Source: an uncultured Ectothiorhodospiraceae bacterium
GTDB lineage: Bacteria; Pseudomonadota; Gammaproteobacteria; S012-40
Assembly (NCBI GenBank): GCA_945787125.1
Contig: CALZHW010000023.1
Location: 1-33,079 of the forward strand
Reading direction: 5' to 3'
DNA length: 33,079 nucleotides
Shown here: positions 7,373 to 15,254 of the stretch, piece after piece
Numbering within the stretch: position 1 is the stretch's first letter
Layout: each line of letters starts with the position of its first letter
Position numbers and translations under genes: made by a program
Notes under the pieces: generated by a model
Told to the model about the DNA's origin: nothing
What the model saw: the letters and a program-made list of their open reading frames with translations, nothing else
Database searches by the model: none

Positions 7373-8917
7373 CTATCTATTCGGGTCAAATCCCGCGAAT
7401 TCTATGCCTGACAACTGGGCCAATACCGGGTTAAATGTTGCAAGATCATGCTTGTTAAATTGCTGAAGATCGGCATGACCACAAGCTCTGGCCAATACTT
7501 TCATTAATGCCACAGACGACTCAAAAAAGTTAGCCAGTCTTTGGGCAGAATGATCGACATCCAGTCTTTGGCGTAATTTTGGATTTTGTGTCGCAACTCC
7601 TGCCGGACAATTGTTGGTATGACATATTCTCGCGGCGATGCAACCAATTGCTTGCATCGCACTGTTAGCAATCGCAATACCATCGGCTCCCAGCGCTAGC
7701 GCTTTAACAAAGTCACTGGGCACTCTTAGTCCACCGGTAACAATCAATGTCACCTTGCCACTAACGCCCTGTTTATCCAGATAGTGTCGAGCGCGCGCTA
7801 ATGCCGGAATGGTGGGTACACTAATATGATTGCGAAATAATAATGGTGCAGCACCAGTACCGCCACCACGACCATCGAGAATAATATAGTCTGCACTTGC
7901 TTGCAGGGCAAATTCAATATCGCGCTCAACATGATTTGCGCTGAGCTTAAAGCCTATCGGAATTCCACCGGTTATTTCCCGTACTCGCTGAGCAAAACGT
8001 TTGAAATCAGCCGGGGTTTTCAGATCGTTAAAAGTCGGCGGAGAGATAGCCGGTTCACCTGCGGTAATTCCGCGCACTTTCGCGATTTTATCGATATTCT
8101 TCGAGGCAGGCAGGTGTCCACCTGTTCCAGTTTTAGCCGCTTGCCCACCTTTAAAATGAAATGCTTGTACTTTTTCCAATTGATGCTCGTTATAACCGAA
8201 TTTCGCACTCGCAAGTTCATATAAATACCGACTATTTGCAGCTTGTTCCTCTGGTAACATACCGCCCTCCCCAGAGCAAATACCGGTACCCACCTGCTCA
8301 GCACCTTTTGCTAATGCTATTTTTGCTTCTTCCGATAGAGCACCAAAACTCATATCGGATACAAATAGGGGAATTTCCAATACCAAAGGTTTTTTACATT
8401 CCGGGCCAATAATTAATCTAGTTTGCACAGCCACATCTTCCATCAAAGGTTTGCGATGTAATTGCGCCACCATAATTTGTATATCATCCCAAAGAGGCAG
8501 TTGATTTCGCGGTACGCCCATCGCGCCCATCGGCCCATGGGAACCTATCGTTGATAAACCGTCTTTGGAGAGTTGATGTATTAATTCCAGGGTCGGCTCC
8601 TCAGGAGTAGCAACGGGTTTTGGCGTTGGGCTTTCAGCAGGCAATATTCCAGGACCTTCTTTGCCCACTTGATCCGAACTAAATTTATTATGAGTACCAT
8701 CACAATAAGGCGTGTTTCGGGTATGCTTGCAAGCACATAAAAAAGCCTCACCATCTTTTTCCGGCACGACCACTCTTGGTGAAAATTGTGTGCCGATATG
8801 TGTGCCATCGCAAAAAGGCTGGCTCTTTGACATGCCGCAAGTGCAAAAATGATATTCCTGCCCTTTTAACATATCAACTTTAATGGGTTTAATGTCAGCA
8901 ATGATTGGATTTTTCAT
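7373..8917 (-). CDS. Fusion of two CDGSH iron-sulfur motifs with a glutamate synthase-like FMN domain
   Basis: The protein has 514 residues. Two CDGSH (mitoNEET-type) motifs come first: C25-C27-C36-H40 in CTCG...PFCDGTH, and C61-C63-C72-H76 in CACK...PYCDGTH. Each should bind a [2Fe-2S] cluster. After a proline-rich linker (about 90-115) there is a glutamate synthase large-subunit-type TIM barrel with DGRGGGTGAAP, GGLRVPSDFVKA and, near the C-terminus, CIAARICHTNNCPAG. That last segment matches the [3Fe-4S] cysteine pattern of GltB. The amidotransferase domain of true glutamate synthase is absent, so it is not a complete GOGAT. A cytosolic flavin/Fe-S electron-transfer enzyme is likely; the substrate is unknown. 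It is a single gene with only a weak SD (GAGAG). Confidence 0.9.
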   Translation of the reverse strand: MKNPIIADIKPIKVDMLKGQEYHFCTCGMSKSQPFCDGTHIGTQFSPRVVVPEKDGEAFLCACKHTRNTPYCDGTHNKFSSDQVGKEGPGILPAESPTPKPVATPEEPTLELIHQLSKDGLSTIGSHGPMGAMGVPRNQLPLWDDIQIMVAQLHRKPLMEDVAVQTRLIIGPECKKPLVLEIPLFVSDMSFGALSEEAKIALAKGAEQVGTGICSGEGGMLPEEQAANSRYLYELASAKFGYNEHQLEKVQAFHFKGGQAAKTGTGGHLPASKNIDKIAKVRGITAGEPAISPPTFNDLKTPADFKRFAQRVREITGGIPIGFKLSANHVERDIEFALQASADYIILDGRGGGTGAAPLLFRNHISVPTIPALARARHYLDKQGVSGKVTLIVTGGLRVPSDFVKALALGADGIAIANSAMQAIGCIAARICHTNNCPAGVATQNPKLRQRLDVDHSAQRLANFFESSVALMKVLARACGHADLQQFNKHDLATFNPVLAQLSGIEFAGFDPNR

Positions 8918-8930
8918 AATACTCTCATTA

Positions 8931-8996
8931 AGGAACGTGCATGAAATAACTTACCCATCTTACATCTCATTTTCAGCCCGTCTTGGCGCGTTCTTA
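8931..8996. repeat. Short derivative of repeat family D
   Basis: It begins AGGAACGTGCATGAAATAAC, close to the left end of the element at 1553, and finishes GGCGCGTTCTTA like its right end. Only ~66 bp are present, so it is an internally deleted copy. It fills the gap between telA and the CDGSH fusion gene. Confidence 0.6.
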
Positions 8997-9002
8997 AACA
9001 GG

Positions 9003-10079
9003 TTAGATGGTTGCGGTTCTTGCACTGGCTGAGGCAAGTGTCGCTTTTAATTTTTCTTCACAAACTTCTAATTCAACGACGGCTTCTGCTCTCTTACGCT
9101 TACCTTCATCCGCAATTTGTAAACTTTCTTCAATCGTTTCAATTAATTTCTGATTGGCATTTTTAATAGCTTCGATATCAAATACACCTCGTTCCACTTC
9201 TGTTCTGACTTCACGGTTAGCGACTTTAAGCGAATCGGCGTTTGCCTGTAATAACTCATTGGTTAAATCTGTCGCTGCCTTGACCGTTTTTGCCGCTTCA
9301 CCTGAGCGATGAATGGTAACGGCAGTCGCTAATTGCTGGCGCCACAATGGAATGGTATTCGCTATGGTTGAGGTTATTTTATTAACCAGGCTTTTATCAT
9401 TTTCTTGCACCAGACGAATGCCCGGCAAGCTTTGCATTGCCACCTGACGGGTTAATCGTAAATCATGAACCCGGCGCTCCAGATCGTCTCGCGCAGAGCG
9501 TAAATCACGCAATTCTTGCGCGGTTATCATGTTACTATCCGCTTCAGCCGTGGCGGCTAATTGCGGTATCGTTTTTTGATCCAACCCCAATAACAAGGAG
9601 TCGCCAGCTACTATATAACTTTCAAGCTCATGAAAATAATCCAGGTTAGCCGCGTATAACCGATCCAGCATGGTAATATCTGTCAGTAATTTTGTCTTAT
9701 GTTGTTCCAGCGAAATGGCGGTACTTTCGATTTGGTGACGAACCTCTTCATAACTTTGTAAGAATTTGGCCACGGGCTTGGCACGCCCCATTAGTTTATC
9801 AAAAAATCCCAATTTTTTATTCGGATCAAGTGCTGTTACATCAAAACCGCGTAAGACACTGACGATTTCGTTTAACGCGCTACCTGCAGCACCAACATCT
9901 TTGTTTTTTACGCCTTCAAGCATTTTGTCGGAAATCTCAGTAAGCTGTGCTTGGGCTTTGCTACCAAAAAACATGATAGATCTTGAGTCTTTCATATTTA
10001 TCTCTGCTATCCGCGCTGCCATCATTGGCTCTACAGGTTGCTGCATGATCTCTTGTTGAATCGTTTCTTCGCTCATCAT
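9003..10079 (-). CDS. TelA-like toxic anion resistance family protein
   Basis: The 358-residue protein is rich in long helices and charged heptads, without a signal peptide or membrane segment, and ends at 9003. The pattern (a SIMFFGSKAQAQL start, a GFFDKLMGRAKPVAKFL middle, several coiled coils and a QSLPGIRLVQENDKSLVNKI segment) is that of the TelA/KlaA family. Members were linked to tellurite and other toxic-anion or cell-envelope stress, but the molecular action is not known. Two ATGs are adjacent (10079 and 10076); AAGGAAA is better spaced for the second. It lies 14 bases after the XpaC-like gene, the usual partner of TelA. Confidence 0.88.
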   Translation of the reverse strand: MMSEETIQQEIMQQPVEPMMAARIAEINMKDSRSIMFFGSKAQAQLTEISDKMLEGVKNKDVGAAGSALNEIVSVLRGFDVTALDPNKKLGFFDKLMGRAKPVAKFLQSYEEVRHQIESTAISLEQHKTKLLTDITMLDRLYAANLDYFHELESYIVAGDSLLLGLDQKTIPQLAATAEADSNMITAQELRDLRSARDDLERRVHDLRLTRQVAMQSLPGIRLVQENDKSLVNKITSTIANTIPLWRQQLATAVTIHRSGEAAKTVKAATDLTNELLQANADSLKVANREVRTEVERGVFDIEAIKNANQKLIETIEESLQIADEGKRKRAEAVVELEVCEEKLKATLASASARTATI

Positions 10080-10093
10080 TTTTCCTTATTAAA

Positions 10094-10957
10094 TTAACGA
10101 ATGCCTTCTTGTTTCATTTGTTGATCCAGCACTTCTATTTGCACATCTAAATCGAGAATATCATTTTCCAATAAGCGTTTTTGTTGTTGGATAAAAACAT
10201 CTTCAATGGTCACAAGCACATTGCGAAATTTCTCTTCCAGCGCTTTTGAGTTGGCTTGTGCATGTGTCTGGGCGTATCCCTCACTCACTTTTTGTGCACC
10301 ATCAAGATATACGACTAAAAATTTCCTGGCTTTAGCCAAGTCTTTTGGGTTTTTCTCCAGACTTGCAATCACTTGCCGCGCAAGATCCGTGATACGCTGT
10401 AATCGCAAATTTAACTCAACATTGTCGACTTTACCCGCAGCCCTGAATATTTTCTCTATTTTAATTTGCGCCTCATTAAGCAAGCTGATAAAAGCATCAT
10501 TTTCTAAACCGCTGGGATTACCAGAAAAAAAGTTTTTACGTTTAGGCTCCAATCCATAACTTAAATAAAATGCCAAGAATGTTAATGCCACCATGGTTAC
10601 CGAAAATAGCGCAGTATGATGTACAGCCAGCCAGGCACTCAGACCCGTCGCAATCGCGATTAAAACAGCAGCAAGGGTTTTAAGCGGAAATGGTGTTACC
10701 GCGAAACGATTTTCACGGTAGTGCATTTCATTCAATAGACCGCGTCTGGCTAGAATCGCTCCAGATATATAGAGTGTAACTGCACTAAGATGTACTAATG
10801 TTTGACTAAAATCACCTTTAGCCAGTGAAATAAGCATGGCAGGTAAAAGCGGCAATGGTAAAATAAACAATAACAGACCCTTTGGCGACCACCATCGACT
10901 ATTACCATTATCCAATGAGTCAGCAAACTTTCTGGCACGCTCACGGACGGTTTTCAT
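10094..10957 (-). CDS. XpaC-like membrane protein (5-bromo-4-chloroindolyl phosphate hydrolysis family)
   Basis: The 287-residue protein has a basic N-terminus and four hydrophobic segments (about 28-46, 55-74, 92-112 and 114-133), followed by a cytoplasmic helical part of about 150 residues containing ENDAFISLLNEAQIKI and ITDLARQVIASLEKNP. This layout matches the XpaC family, which is commonly encoded next to TelA. The name comes from a Bacillus phenotype; no phosphatase motif is visible, so enzymatic activity should not be assumed. Its ATG overlaps the stop of the 54-aa gene before it (ATGA), and telA follows after 14 bases, so the three genes form one operon. Confidence 0.85.
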   Translation of the reverse strand: MKTVRERARKFADSLDNGNSRWWSPKGLLLFILPLPLLPAMLISLAKGDFSQTLVHLSAVTLYISGAILARRGLLNEMHYRENRFAVTPFPLKTLAAVLIAIATGLSAWLAVHHTALFSVTMVALTFLAFYLSYGLEPKRKNFFSGNPSGLENDAFISLLNEAQIKIEKIFRAAGKVDNVELNLRLQRITDLARQVIASLEKNPKDLAKARKFLVVYLDGAQKVSEGYAQTHAQANSKALEEKFRNVLVTIEDVFIQQQKRLLENDILDLDVQIEVLDQQMKQEGIR

Positions 10958-11118
10958 AGATAATTTTTATCACTGTATGACTCATCCAGTTTAGCTGAAT
11001 GGGTCGAAACAATGTCGCTATGCAACGGTGATGCACGCAATAAACTTTGGCAGGTGACAAGCCCAATGGTGGCCATGAGTAGTAATGTCCCTAATACGAT
11101 GCGTAAAATTTTTGGCAT
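10954..11118 (-). CDS. Small membrane or exported protein leading the xpaC-telA operon
   Basis: The 54-codon frame starts with ATG at 11118 and its TGA stop overlaps the XpaC ATG in an ATGA, a classical sign of translational coupling. Residues 4-22 are strongly hydrophobic after a basic MPK start. A cysteine at 23 (LVTC) is close to, but not, a standard lipobox. The remaining 31 residues are polar with Ser, His and Asp. It could be an anchored membrane peptide, or a small lipoprotein if the box is accepted. No clear SD is seen. I know of no family. The overlap and the typical membrane-peptide layout are what make it credible. Confidence 0.6.
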   Translation of the reverse strand: MPKILRIVLGTLLLMATIGLVTCQSLLRASPLHSDIVSTHSAKLDESYSDKNYL

Positions 11119-11174
11119 ATGTTTAATTCTATGGATAGCTACTTAGGGGTAATTGTAACAATTTTCGTATTTTT

Positions 11175-11290
11175 GCACTAGGGCAGGACGCCCATAGGTA
11201 CGAATCCATGGATGGATGAAGGTAGAACAATGCAGGAGCAATTGTCGAGAATAACGCAGGAGCAGTTATCGAGGAGCGCGTCCGAGAATG
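11175..11290. repeat. Family E repeat, single copy
   Basis: It starts GCACTAGGGCAGGACGCCC and contains TGCAGGAGCAATTGTCGAG and ATAACGCAGGAGCAGTTATC, matching the units at 1921-2056. A CCATGGATGG segment also recurs from 1895-1910. The remaining bases, 11291-11670, show no gene I would support; the open frame starting in the repeat looks spurious. Confidence 0.65.
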
Positions 11291-11670
11291 GGAGCATTAG
11301 CAAAGGATGTGCAGTTTTTTCATCGTTTGAAATTAATAACACGCCTTCCTGCTGTGATTTGGAGAATTATCGTTTGATGAGTTATTATTGTCTACTCCTG
11401 TTTCTTGAGAGCAAAAACTCAAAGTCAGCTGAGGGAGCTACGGCGCTGACCATAACGCGGATTAACGCCTCAAAATCGCAGCAAATTTGGCTATGTCATT
11501 ACTGGGTCATGATCAGGTAAAGCAGAGAAATCAACATTTATCCTGAACTTTTTTTACCATTTATTGCTCAATACTCTTTAAGAACCAGCCGTTAATAGCT
11601 ACTTATATTCTAATTTATTCATAAAAACTGCAACCGACATTGCACACAAGACAATCAAAAGGCTCCAATA

Positions 11671-12273
11671 ATGATCAACACAGTTAATAAATATACCGTA
11701 AAACAAACTCTTTTCGGTTTAGTTTGTTTTTTCTCCATGGCATTACCAATGGGAAGCAGTTTTGCAGAACCCGCCGCACCAAACCCAGGGGGGCCGTCAC
11801 AGGCACAAATTGATGCCTTTAACAATGCACAAACTCGGATGAATAATCTGCAGCAGCAACTTAGTCAAATTCAACAAAAGGTTATGCAGTCAAACCCAGA
11901 TCTGGTGAAACAAGAGCAGGATTTTCGTGCCTTGTTACTGAGTACGATGAAAAAAGAAGGTCAAGATCCAGAAAAGGATTTCGAATACCTCAAACAGCTC
12001 CAAGCCAAGGCACGAGACACCAGCACACCCGAAGCTGAGCGTCAAAAAATGATGGCTGAACTCCAGCAAAAAAATGCTGTTTTCCAACAAATGCAGCAAA
12101 ACATCATGCGTAAAAAAGAGATTGTCGATGCCCAATCGTCTCTAAATGACAACACTTTCACCGCAATGAAAAAACTCGATCCGAATACAGAACAACTCAT
12201 TCAAGATCTACAGCATACGCAACGTGAAATGATGGAAATTCGTCAAGCGGCGGCAAAAGGTCACGCAAAATAA
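11671..12273 (+). CDS. Exported coiled-coil protein of unknown function
   Basis: The 200-residue protein starts with ATG at 11671, about 8 bases after AAAGG. Residues 1-32 are a signal peptide with a lysine-containing N-region and a cleavage site at SSFAEP. A short Pro/Gly linker (PAAPNPGGPS) follows. From about residue 44 it is nearly all helix with many Gln, Lys and Met residues and heptad spacing (NNLQQQLSQIQQKV; KMMAELQQKNAVFQQM), so a long periplasmic coiled coil is expected. There is no cysteine, no outer-membrane C-terminus and no motif I recognise. It could resemble OmpH/Skp-like chaperones in general build, but I see no homology. It stands alone, with repeat A starting 25 bases after its stop. 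Confidence 0.75.
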   Translation: MINTVNKYTVKQTLFGLVCFFSMALPMGSSFAEPAAPNPGGPSQAQIDAFNNAQTRMNNLQQQLSQIQQKVMQSNPDLVKQEQDFRALLLSTMKKEGQDPEKDFEYLKQLQAKARDTSTPEAERQKMMAELQQKNAVFQQMQQNIMRKKEIVDAQSSLNDNTFTAMKKLDPNTEQLIQDLQHTQREMMEIRQAAAKGHAK

Positions 12274-12297
12274 ACGTGGTAAGCGGTTTGTACTTTG

Positions 12298-12465
12298 TTA
12301 ACCCGGATATTTCATGAATTCACGAGATTATCGCAAAGAGATTTGATTTTACAGATGATTATCTGATTGAGCGCCGTACCCATGCGTACGGTCGATTAAA
12401 GATAATCTTTTGTAGAATCAAAGATCAAGCGAGAAATAGTGTAATTCATGAATTATTCGGGTTAG
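12298..12465. repeat. MITE-like element, family A, short copy
   Basis: The 168-bp copy has the same ends as 1764-2122 (TTAACCCGGATATTTCATG and its inverse) and the same internal CCGTAC/GTACGG palindrome, but no family E block. The right end has one mismatch (TTCGGG in place of TCCGGG). It lies just after the exported coiled-coil gene. Confidence 0.82.
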
Positions 12466-12725
12466 AGCAAGCCGCTTACAATTGATCTTGTTACTCAATA
12501 TTCCGTACCAGTAAGTTTCAATCTCGCCTGATTCAATCTGATTTCAACACACCAACATTAATCTGACCTGTTAAATTTGCTGCTTTTTACAGCATATTGC
12601 GCCAATGCAAACAAACAACATTAAACAAAGAAGTCTTTTATTCTCAAAATTCACCAATACTGGCAATAATTTATGAAATAAACACCGAAAAACACTTTAT
12701 TTTTAGATATTTTTAAATAACTAAC

Positions 12726-12754
12726 TATGTGCATCAAAAAAAGTACGCTATACT
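12726..12754 (+). promoter_or_regulatory. Candidate promoter of the cold-shock gene
   Basis: A good -10 box TATACT (12749-12754) stands 17 bases after a poor -35 (TATGTG, 12726-12731). Transcription would begin near 12761 and give a leader of about 120 bases, long as in cspA-type genes. The leader contains GGACGGTA and TACCTTCCGTC, which could pair. The stretch 12466-12725 has no other feature. Confidence 0.4.
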
Positions 12755-12883
12755 GCTTTTGCGACTTGTCTTAAAATCGGACGGTATGCTCAGGAACCTA
12801 CCTTGTCAGTGATCTTTGCTTTACCTTCCGTCAATATTTCAACATGCGCATTTTATTTTAATTAATTAAGGTATATTTGAACA

Positions 12884-13087
12884 ATGAATACAGGAACAGT
12901 AAAGTGGTTTAATGAAAGCAAGGGTTTTGGTTTTATTACTCCTGAAGATGGCAGTAAAGATGTATTTGTTCACCATAGCGCTATTCAAGGTGCTGGCTTT
13001 AAGACACTTAACGAAGGTCAACGTGTAAGTTTTGAGATCGAGCAAGGACCAAAAGGCCCATCTGCAGCTAACGTAACCACATTATAA
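12884..13087 (+). CDS. CspA-family cold-shock protein
   Basis: The 67-residue single cold-shock domain is complete. It begins [16 protein letters not shown], with RNP1 as KGFGFI (about 14-19) and RNP2 as VFVHH (about 27-31), and ends AANVT. These aromatic patches bind single-stranded RNA or DNA; such proteins melt mRNA structure in the cytosol. Start ATG 12884 follows AAGG. The long AT-rich leader is in keeping with post-transcriptional control seen in this family, but whether this copy is cold-induced cannot be told. It is transcribed alone. Confidence 0.96.
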   Translation: MNTGTVKWFNESKGFGFITPEDGSKDVFVHHSAIQGAGFKTLNEGQRVSFEIEQGPKGPSAANVTTL

Positions 13088-13126
13088 TACCTGGGCATTA
13101 CGCTTAGATATGATTCCTTAAGTAAG

Positions 13127-13150
13127 CGCCCGAACAAATCTGTTCGGGCG
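13127..13150. terminator. Hairpin after the cold-shock gene
   Basis: A perfect 10-bp stem CGCCCGAACA/TGTTCGGGCG with a 4-base loop lies 40 bases after the cold-shock stop. No T-tract follows on either strand, so it may be an RNA-end stabiliser or a weak terminator instead of a standard one. It lies between convergent genes (cold-shock and msrB). Confidence 0.5.
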
Positions 13151-13277
13151 TACTAGGTACGTGTATCGTCCGCAGATCTCTTTATGATCTATAATTGCTC
13201 TGATAGAATTCAAATTTCGATCAATTTTTACCCCCCTACATGAATGACCCCAAATCTCTTTGCGCCTGATATAGTGC

Positions 13278-13763
13278 TTATGCCGGAATAAAGTTGAGCG
13301 CCAAACCATTATTACACCAACGTTGTCCAGTGGGTTTTGGCCCATCTTTGAACACATGCCCTTGATGTCCACCACACTGGGCGCAATGATACTCTTTGCG
13401 CGGAAAAATCAACTTGAAATCCCGTTTGGTTTCAATCGCGTTCGGTAACGTGGTGTAAAAGCTAGGCCAACCGGTTCCACTGTCAAATTTCATCTCGGTA
13501 GTGAACAATGCCAACTCACAACCCGCACACACATAAGTGCCCTTGCGTTTTTCATCGTTCAATTGACTGCTAAACGCCCTTTCTGTGCCTTCATTTCGCA
13601 GAATTTCATATTGATCAGGTGTCAAAAGTTTACGCCATTCTTTATCCGTTTTATTAATTTTGACAATGTTTTGCGTCATCGCTCCAGCAAATATTCGATT
13701 GCTAAATAACAAAGCTACTGGCAAAACAGCAGATGCCATTAAAAATTCTCTACGTTTCATCAT
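13278..13763 (-). CDS. msrB: Exported peptide methionine (R)-S-oxide reductase MsrB
   Basis: The 161-residue protein reduces methionine-R-sulfoxide in proteins. The zinc cysteines are C79/C82 (CAGC) and C127/C130 (CAQC), and the catalytic cysteine is C150 in RWCNNG. FDSGTGWPSF and GHVFKDGPKPTGQR are typical family motifs. The N-terminus KRREFLMASA plus a hydrophobic stretch to IFAGA is a twin-arginine (Tat) signal, so the enzyme is predicted to work in the periplasm and be exported folded, perhaps with its zinc. Two ATGs are adjacent; GGAGAG is better spaced for the second (13760). It is a single gene, convergent with the cold-shock gene. Confidence 0.94.
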   Translation of the reverse strand: MMKRREFLMASAVLPVALLFSNRIFAGAMTQNIVKINKTDKEWRKLLTPDQYEILRNEGTERAFSSQLNDEKRKGTYVCAGCELALFTTEMKFDSGTGWPSFYTTLPNAIETKRDFKLIFPRKEYHCAQCGGHQGHVFKDGPKPTGQRWCNNGLALNFIPA

Positions 13764-13973
13764 TTCTCTCCAAAATCATCGAAAAACACCGGGAGCCCGA
13801 GGATTATAGTTAATACCTCAATCGCCACCTGTTAAGTAAGAGTGCGATAAACGCTAAAATGTTACAAAAATCTGCATTCTATTACCCTACTCGCTACACG
13901 GAACTTTTTACCCAAAAAAGCGCCTAACAAAGCAAGTAAATTCCAGCCTTTGGAACTATAAGGAGAATGAAAG

Positions 13974-14114
13974 ATGAACAGAAACAATAAAAGCCAAGCG
14001 ATAGCAATTAGCAAAAAACGCAACTTAAGCGAAGTCAGCTATACGACAATGTGGATACTAGCTTCTTTTCCATTGTTAGCACTGACCGCCATCAGTATCC
14101 TGATGATCAAATAG
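13974..14114 (+). CDS. Small single-span membrane protein (46 aa)
   Basis: A frame of 46 codons starts with ATG at 13974, 8 bases after AAGGAG, one of the best SD sites in the window. Residues 1-22 are polar and basic (many Asn, Lys and Arg); residues 26-45 form one hydrophobic helix, with only a lysine after it. The topology would be cytoplasmic N-terminus, single span. A T-tailed hairpin follows the stop by 27 bases, so it appears to be a complete one-gene transcription unit. I recognise no family. It diverges from msrB, with about 210 bases between the starts. Confidence 0.65.
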   Translation: MNRNNKSQAIAISKKRNLSEVSYTTMWILASFPLLALTAISILMIK

Positions 14115-14140
14115 GTGTTTGTTCCGGTTACACATTGCTC

Positions 14141-14166
14141 AAGGGTGATATCTTCACCCTTTTTTT
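14141..14166 (+). terminator. Rho-independent terminator of the 46-aa gene
   Basis: The stem AAGGGTGA/TCACCCTT (8 bp, perfect) with a 5-base loop is followed directly by further T residues. It is a standard intrinsic terminator for the small membrane-protein gene and separates it from the DUF2461 gene. Confidence 0.8.
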
Positions 14167-14321
14167 ACGCTCATATCAAACAATAGCATTGTTTACCCAG
14201 TTAACACCTCGCCTGGCCGCAACAGTCACTTCACGCTTGTTTATCTACACTGTAAGCGTTTCACCTAAGATGTTATGCTTATCAGCTTCTAACGCATAAT
14301 GGCTCACAAGGAGTGGACTAA

Positions 14322-15008
14322 ATGGCGAGTCCTTATTTCACCCAGGCCAGCTTTGATTTTTTAACGCTGCTTGAAGCAAACAATAACCGTGATTGGTTTA
14401 ATGAACACAAACAGCAATATGAAGATAACGTCCGAACACCGGCCTTGGATTTTATTGCTGACATGTCCTATGAGCTACCGAAACTATCCTCTCATTTTAT
14501 AGCCGTACCAAAAAAAGTCGGAGGCTCACTTATGCGAGTGCATCGTGATGTGCGCTTTGGAAAAGATAAAAGTCCATATAAAACCAATATCGGTATTCAG
14601 TTTCGCCACTTCCAGGGAAAAGATGTGCATGCACCCGGTTATTACCTGCACATACAGCCCGGAGAATGTTTTATTGGCGTAGGCATATGGCGACCAGACT
14701 CACCGAGCCTGGCAAAAATTCGTCAAACCATAGATACAAAAGGTAAAAGCTGGGTAGCAGCGAGTCAAGATAAGCGTTTTAAAAAAAGTTTCAACTTCAC
14801 TGGCGAGTCACTTGTCAATGCACCGCGAGGTTATGCCAAAGGTCACCCATTATTAGACGATCTTAAGCGCAAAGATTTTATTGCCATCTGCCCTATAACT
14901 GAAAGCGTGGTAAATTCGGCGGGCTTAAAAAAACAGGTTATGGATCGATTCAGCACCGCCACCCCGTTGATGAAGTTTTTATGCCAATCCCTGGAACTGA
15001 GTTTTTAA
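14322..15008 (+). CDS. DUF2461 (TIGR02453) family protein
   Basis: The 228-residue protein starts with ATG at 14322 after AAGGAG (9-base spacer). The family's pattern is clear: FDFLTLLEANNNRDWFNEHK at the N-terminus, then a central RVHRDVRFGKDKSPYKTNIG block, GYYLHIQPGECFIGVGIWRPD, and a C-terminal PLMKFL. Length is normal for the family. There is no signal peptide, so it is cytosolic. The function of the family is unknown. It appears to be transcribed alone; the following 246 bases contain a dyad and a possibly structured leader. Confidence 0.92.
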   Translation: MASPYFTQASFDFLTLLEANNNRDWFNEHKQQYEDNVRTPALDFIADMSYELPKLSSHFIAVPKKVGGSLMRVHRDVRFGKDKSPYKTNIGIQFRHFQGKDVHAPGYYLHIQPGECFIGVGIWRPDSPSLAKIRQTIDTKGKSWVAASQDKRFKKSFNFTGESLVNAPRGYAKGHPLLDDLKRKDFIAICPITESVVNSAGLKKQVMDRFSTATPLMKFLCQSLELSF

Positions 15009-15058
15009 TCAAAAAATCATGCGCCGCACTAATTAACGATTTAGACTCATACAATGCC

Positions 15059-15095
15059 TGCATTACAACCGCACGTCACTTAACGTGCTAATGCA
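15059..15095. other. Two-part inverted repeat between the DUF2461 and metal-efflux genes
   Basis: TGCATTA, a 5-base bulge, GCACGT, a 6-base loop, ACGTGC and TAATGCA form a 13-bp stem interrupted by one bulge. There is no T-tract. It could be an operator, an RNA hairpin at the end of the DUF2461 transcript, or part of the leader of the following gene. Confidence 0.5.
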
Positions 15096-15118
15096 ACTGA
15101 GCTATTCGTTTGTGTAGG

Positions 15119-15205
15119 GTTAATCGAAAGCTCGGGGAAAGCCTAAGATTCCTGTGAAAATTACAGCTTCCGACTTGCGTAACGGAAGTTTTCGGGATAA
15201 AGTCC
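15119..15205 (+). promoter_or_regulatory. Possible structured leader before the His-rich protein gene
   Basis: This GC-richer stretch in an AT-rich spacer contains several possible pairings: CTTCCG/CGGAAG (15167-15172 with 15183-15188), GGGGAA with TTCC, and TGT/ACA around a short loop. It lies 50 bases upstream of the first metal-efflux gene. No known riboswitch class fits well; this rests on visible complementarity only. Confidence 0.25.
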
Positions 15206-15254
15206 TTAGTTATAAACATAAGTCATAAACACAAAAATTTAAATCGGCAACAAC

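Noticed and set aside
7219..7434. Open frame of 71 codons with similar frames at 4983-5080 and 4099-4186
   Set aside because: All three are translations of repeat family B in different copies. The shared peptide comes from the repeat and has no SD or codon support.
7373..8917. Glutamate synthase large subunit
   Set aside because: The N-terminal glutaminase domain is missing and replaced by two CDGSH motifs; length is only one third of GltB.
11212..11520. 102-codon frame before the exported coiled-coil gene
   Set aside because: It starts inside a family E repeat, has no family-like sequence and lacks a credible start site.
13118..13375. 85-codon minus frame overlapping the msrB end
   Set aside because: It overlaps msrB in another frame and includes the hairpin after the cold-shock gene; no motif or SD.
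15119..15205. c-di-GMP-I riboswitch
   Set aside because: A CGAAAG and an AAAGCC recall that class, but the conserved GGGACGCAAAGCC core and the tetraloop receptor pattern are not intact.
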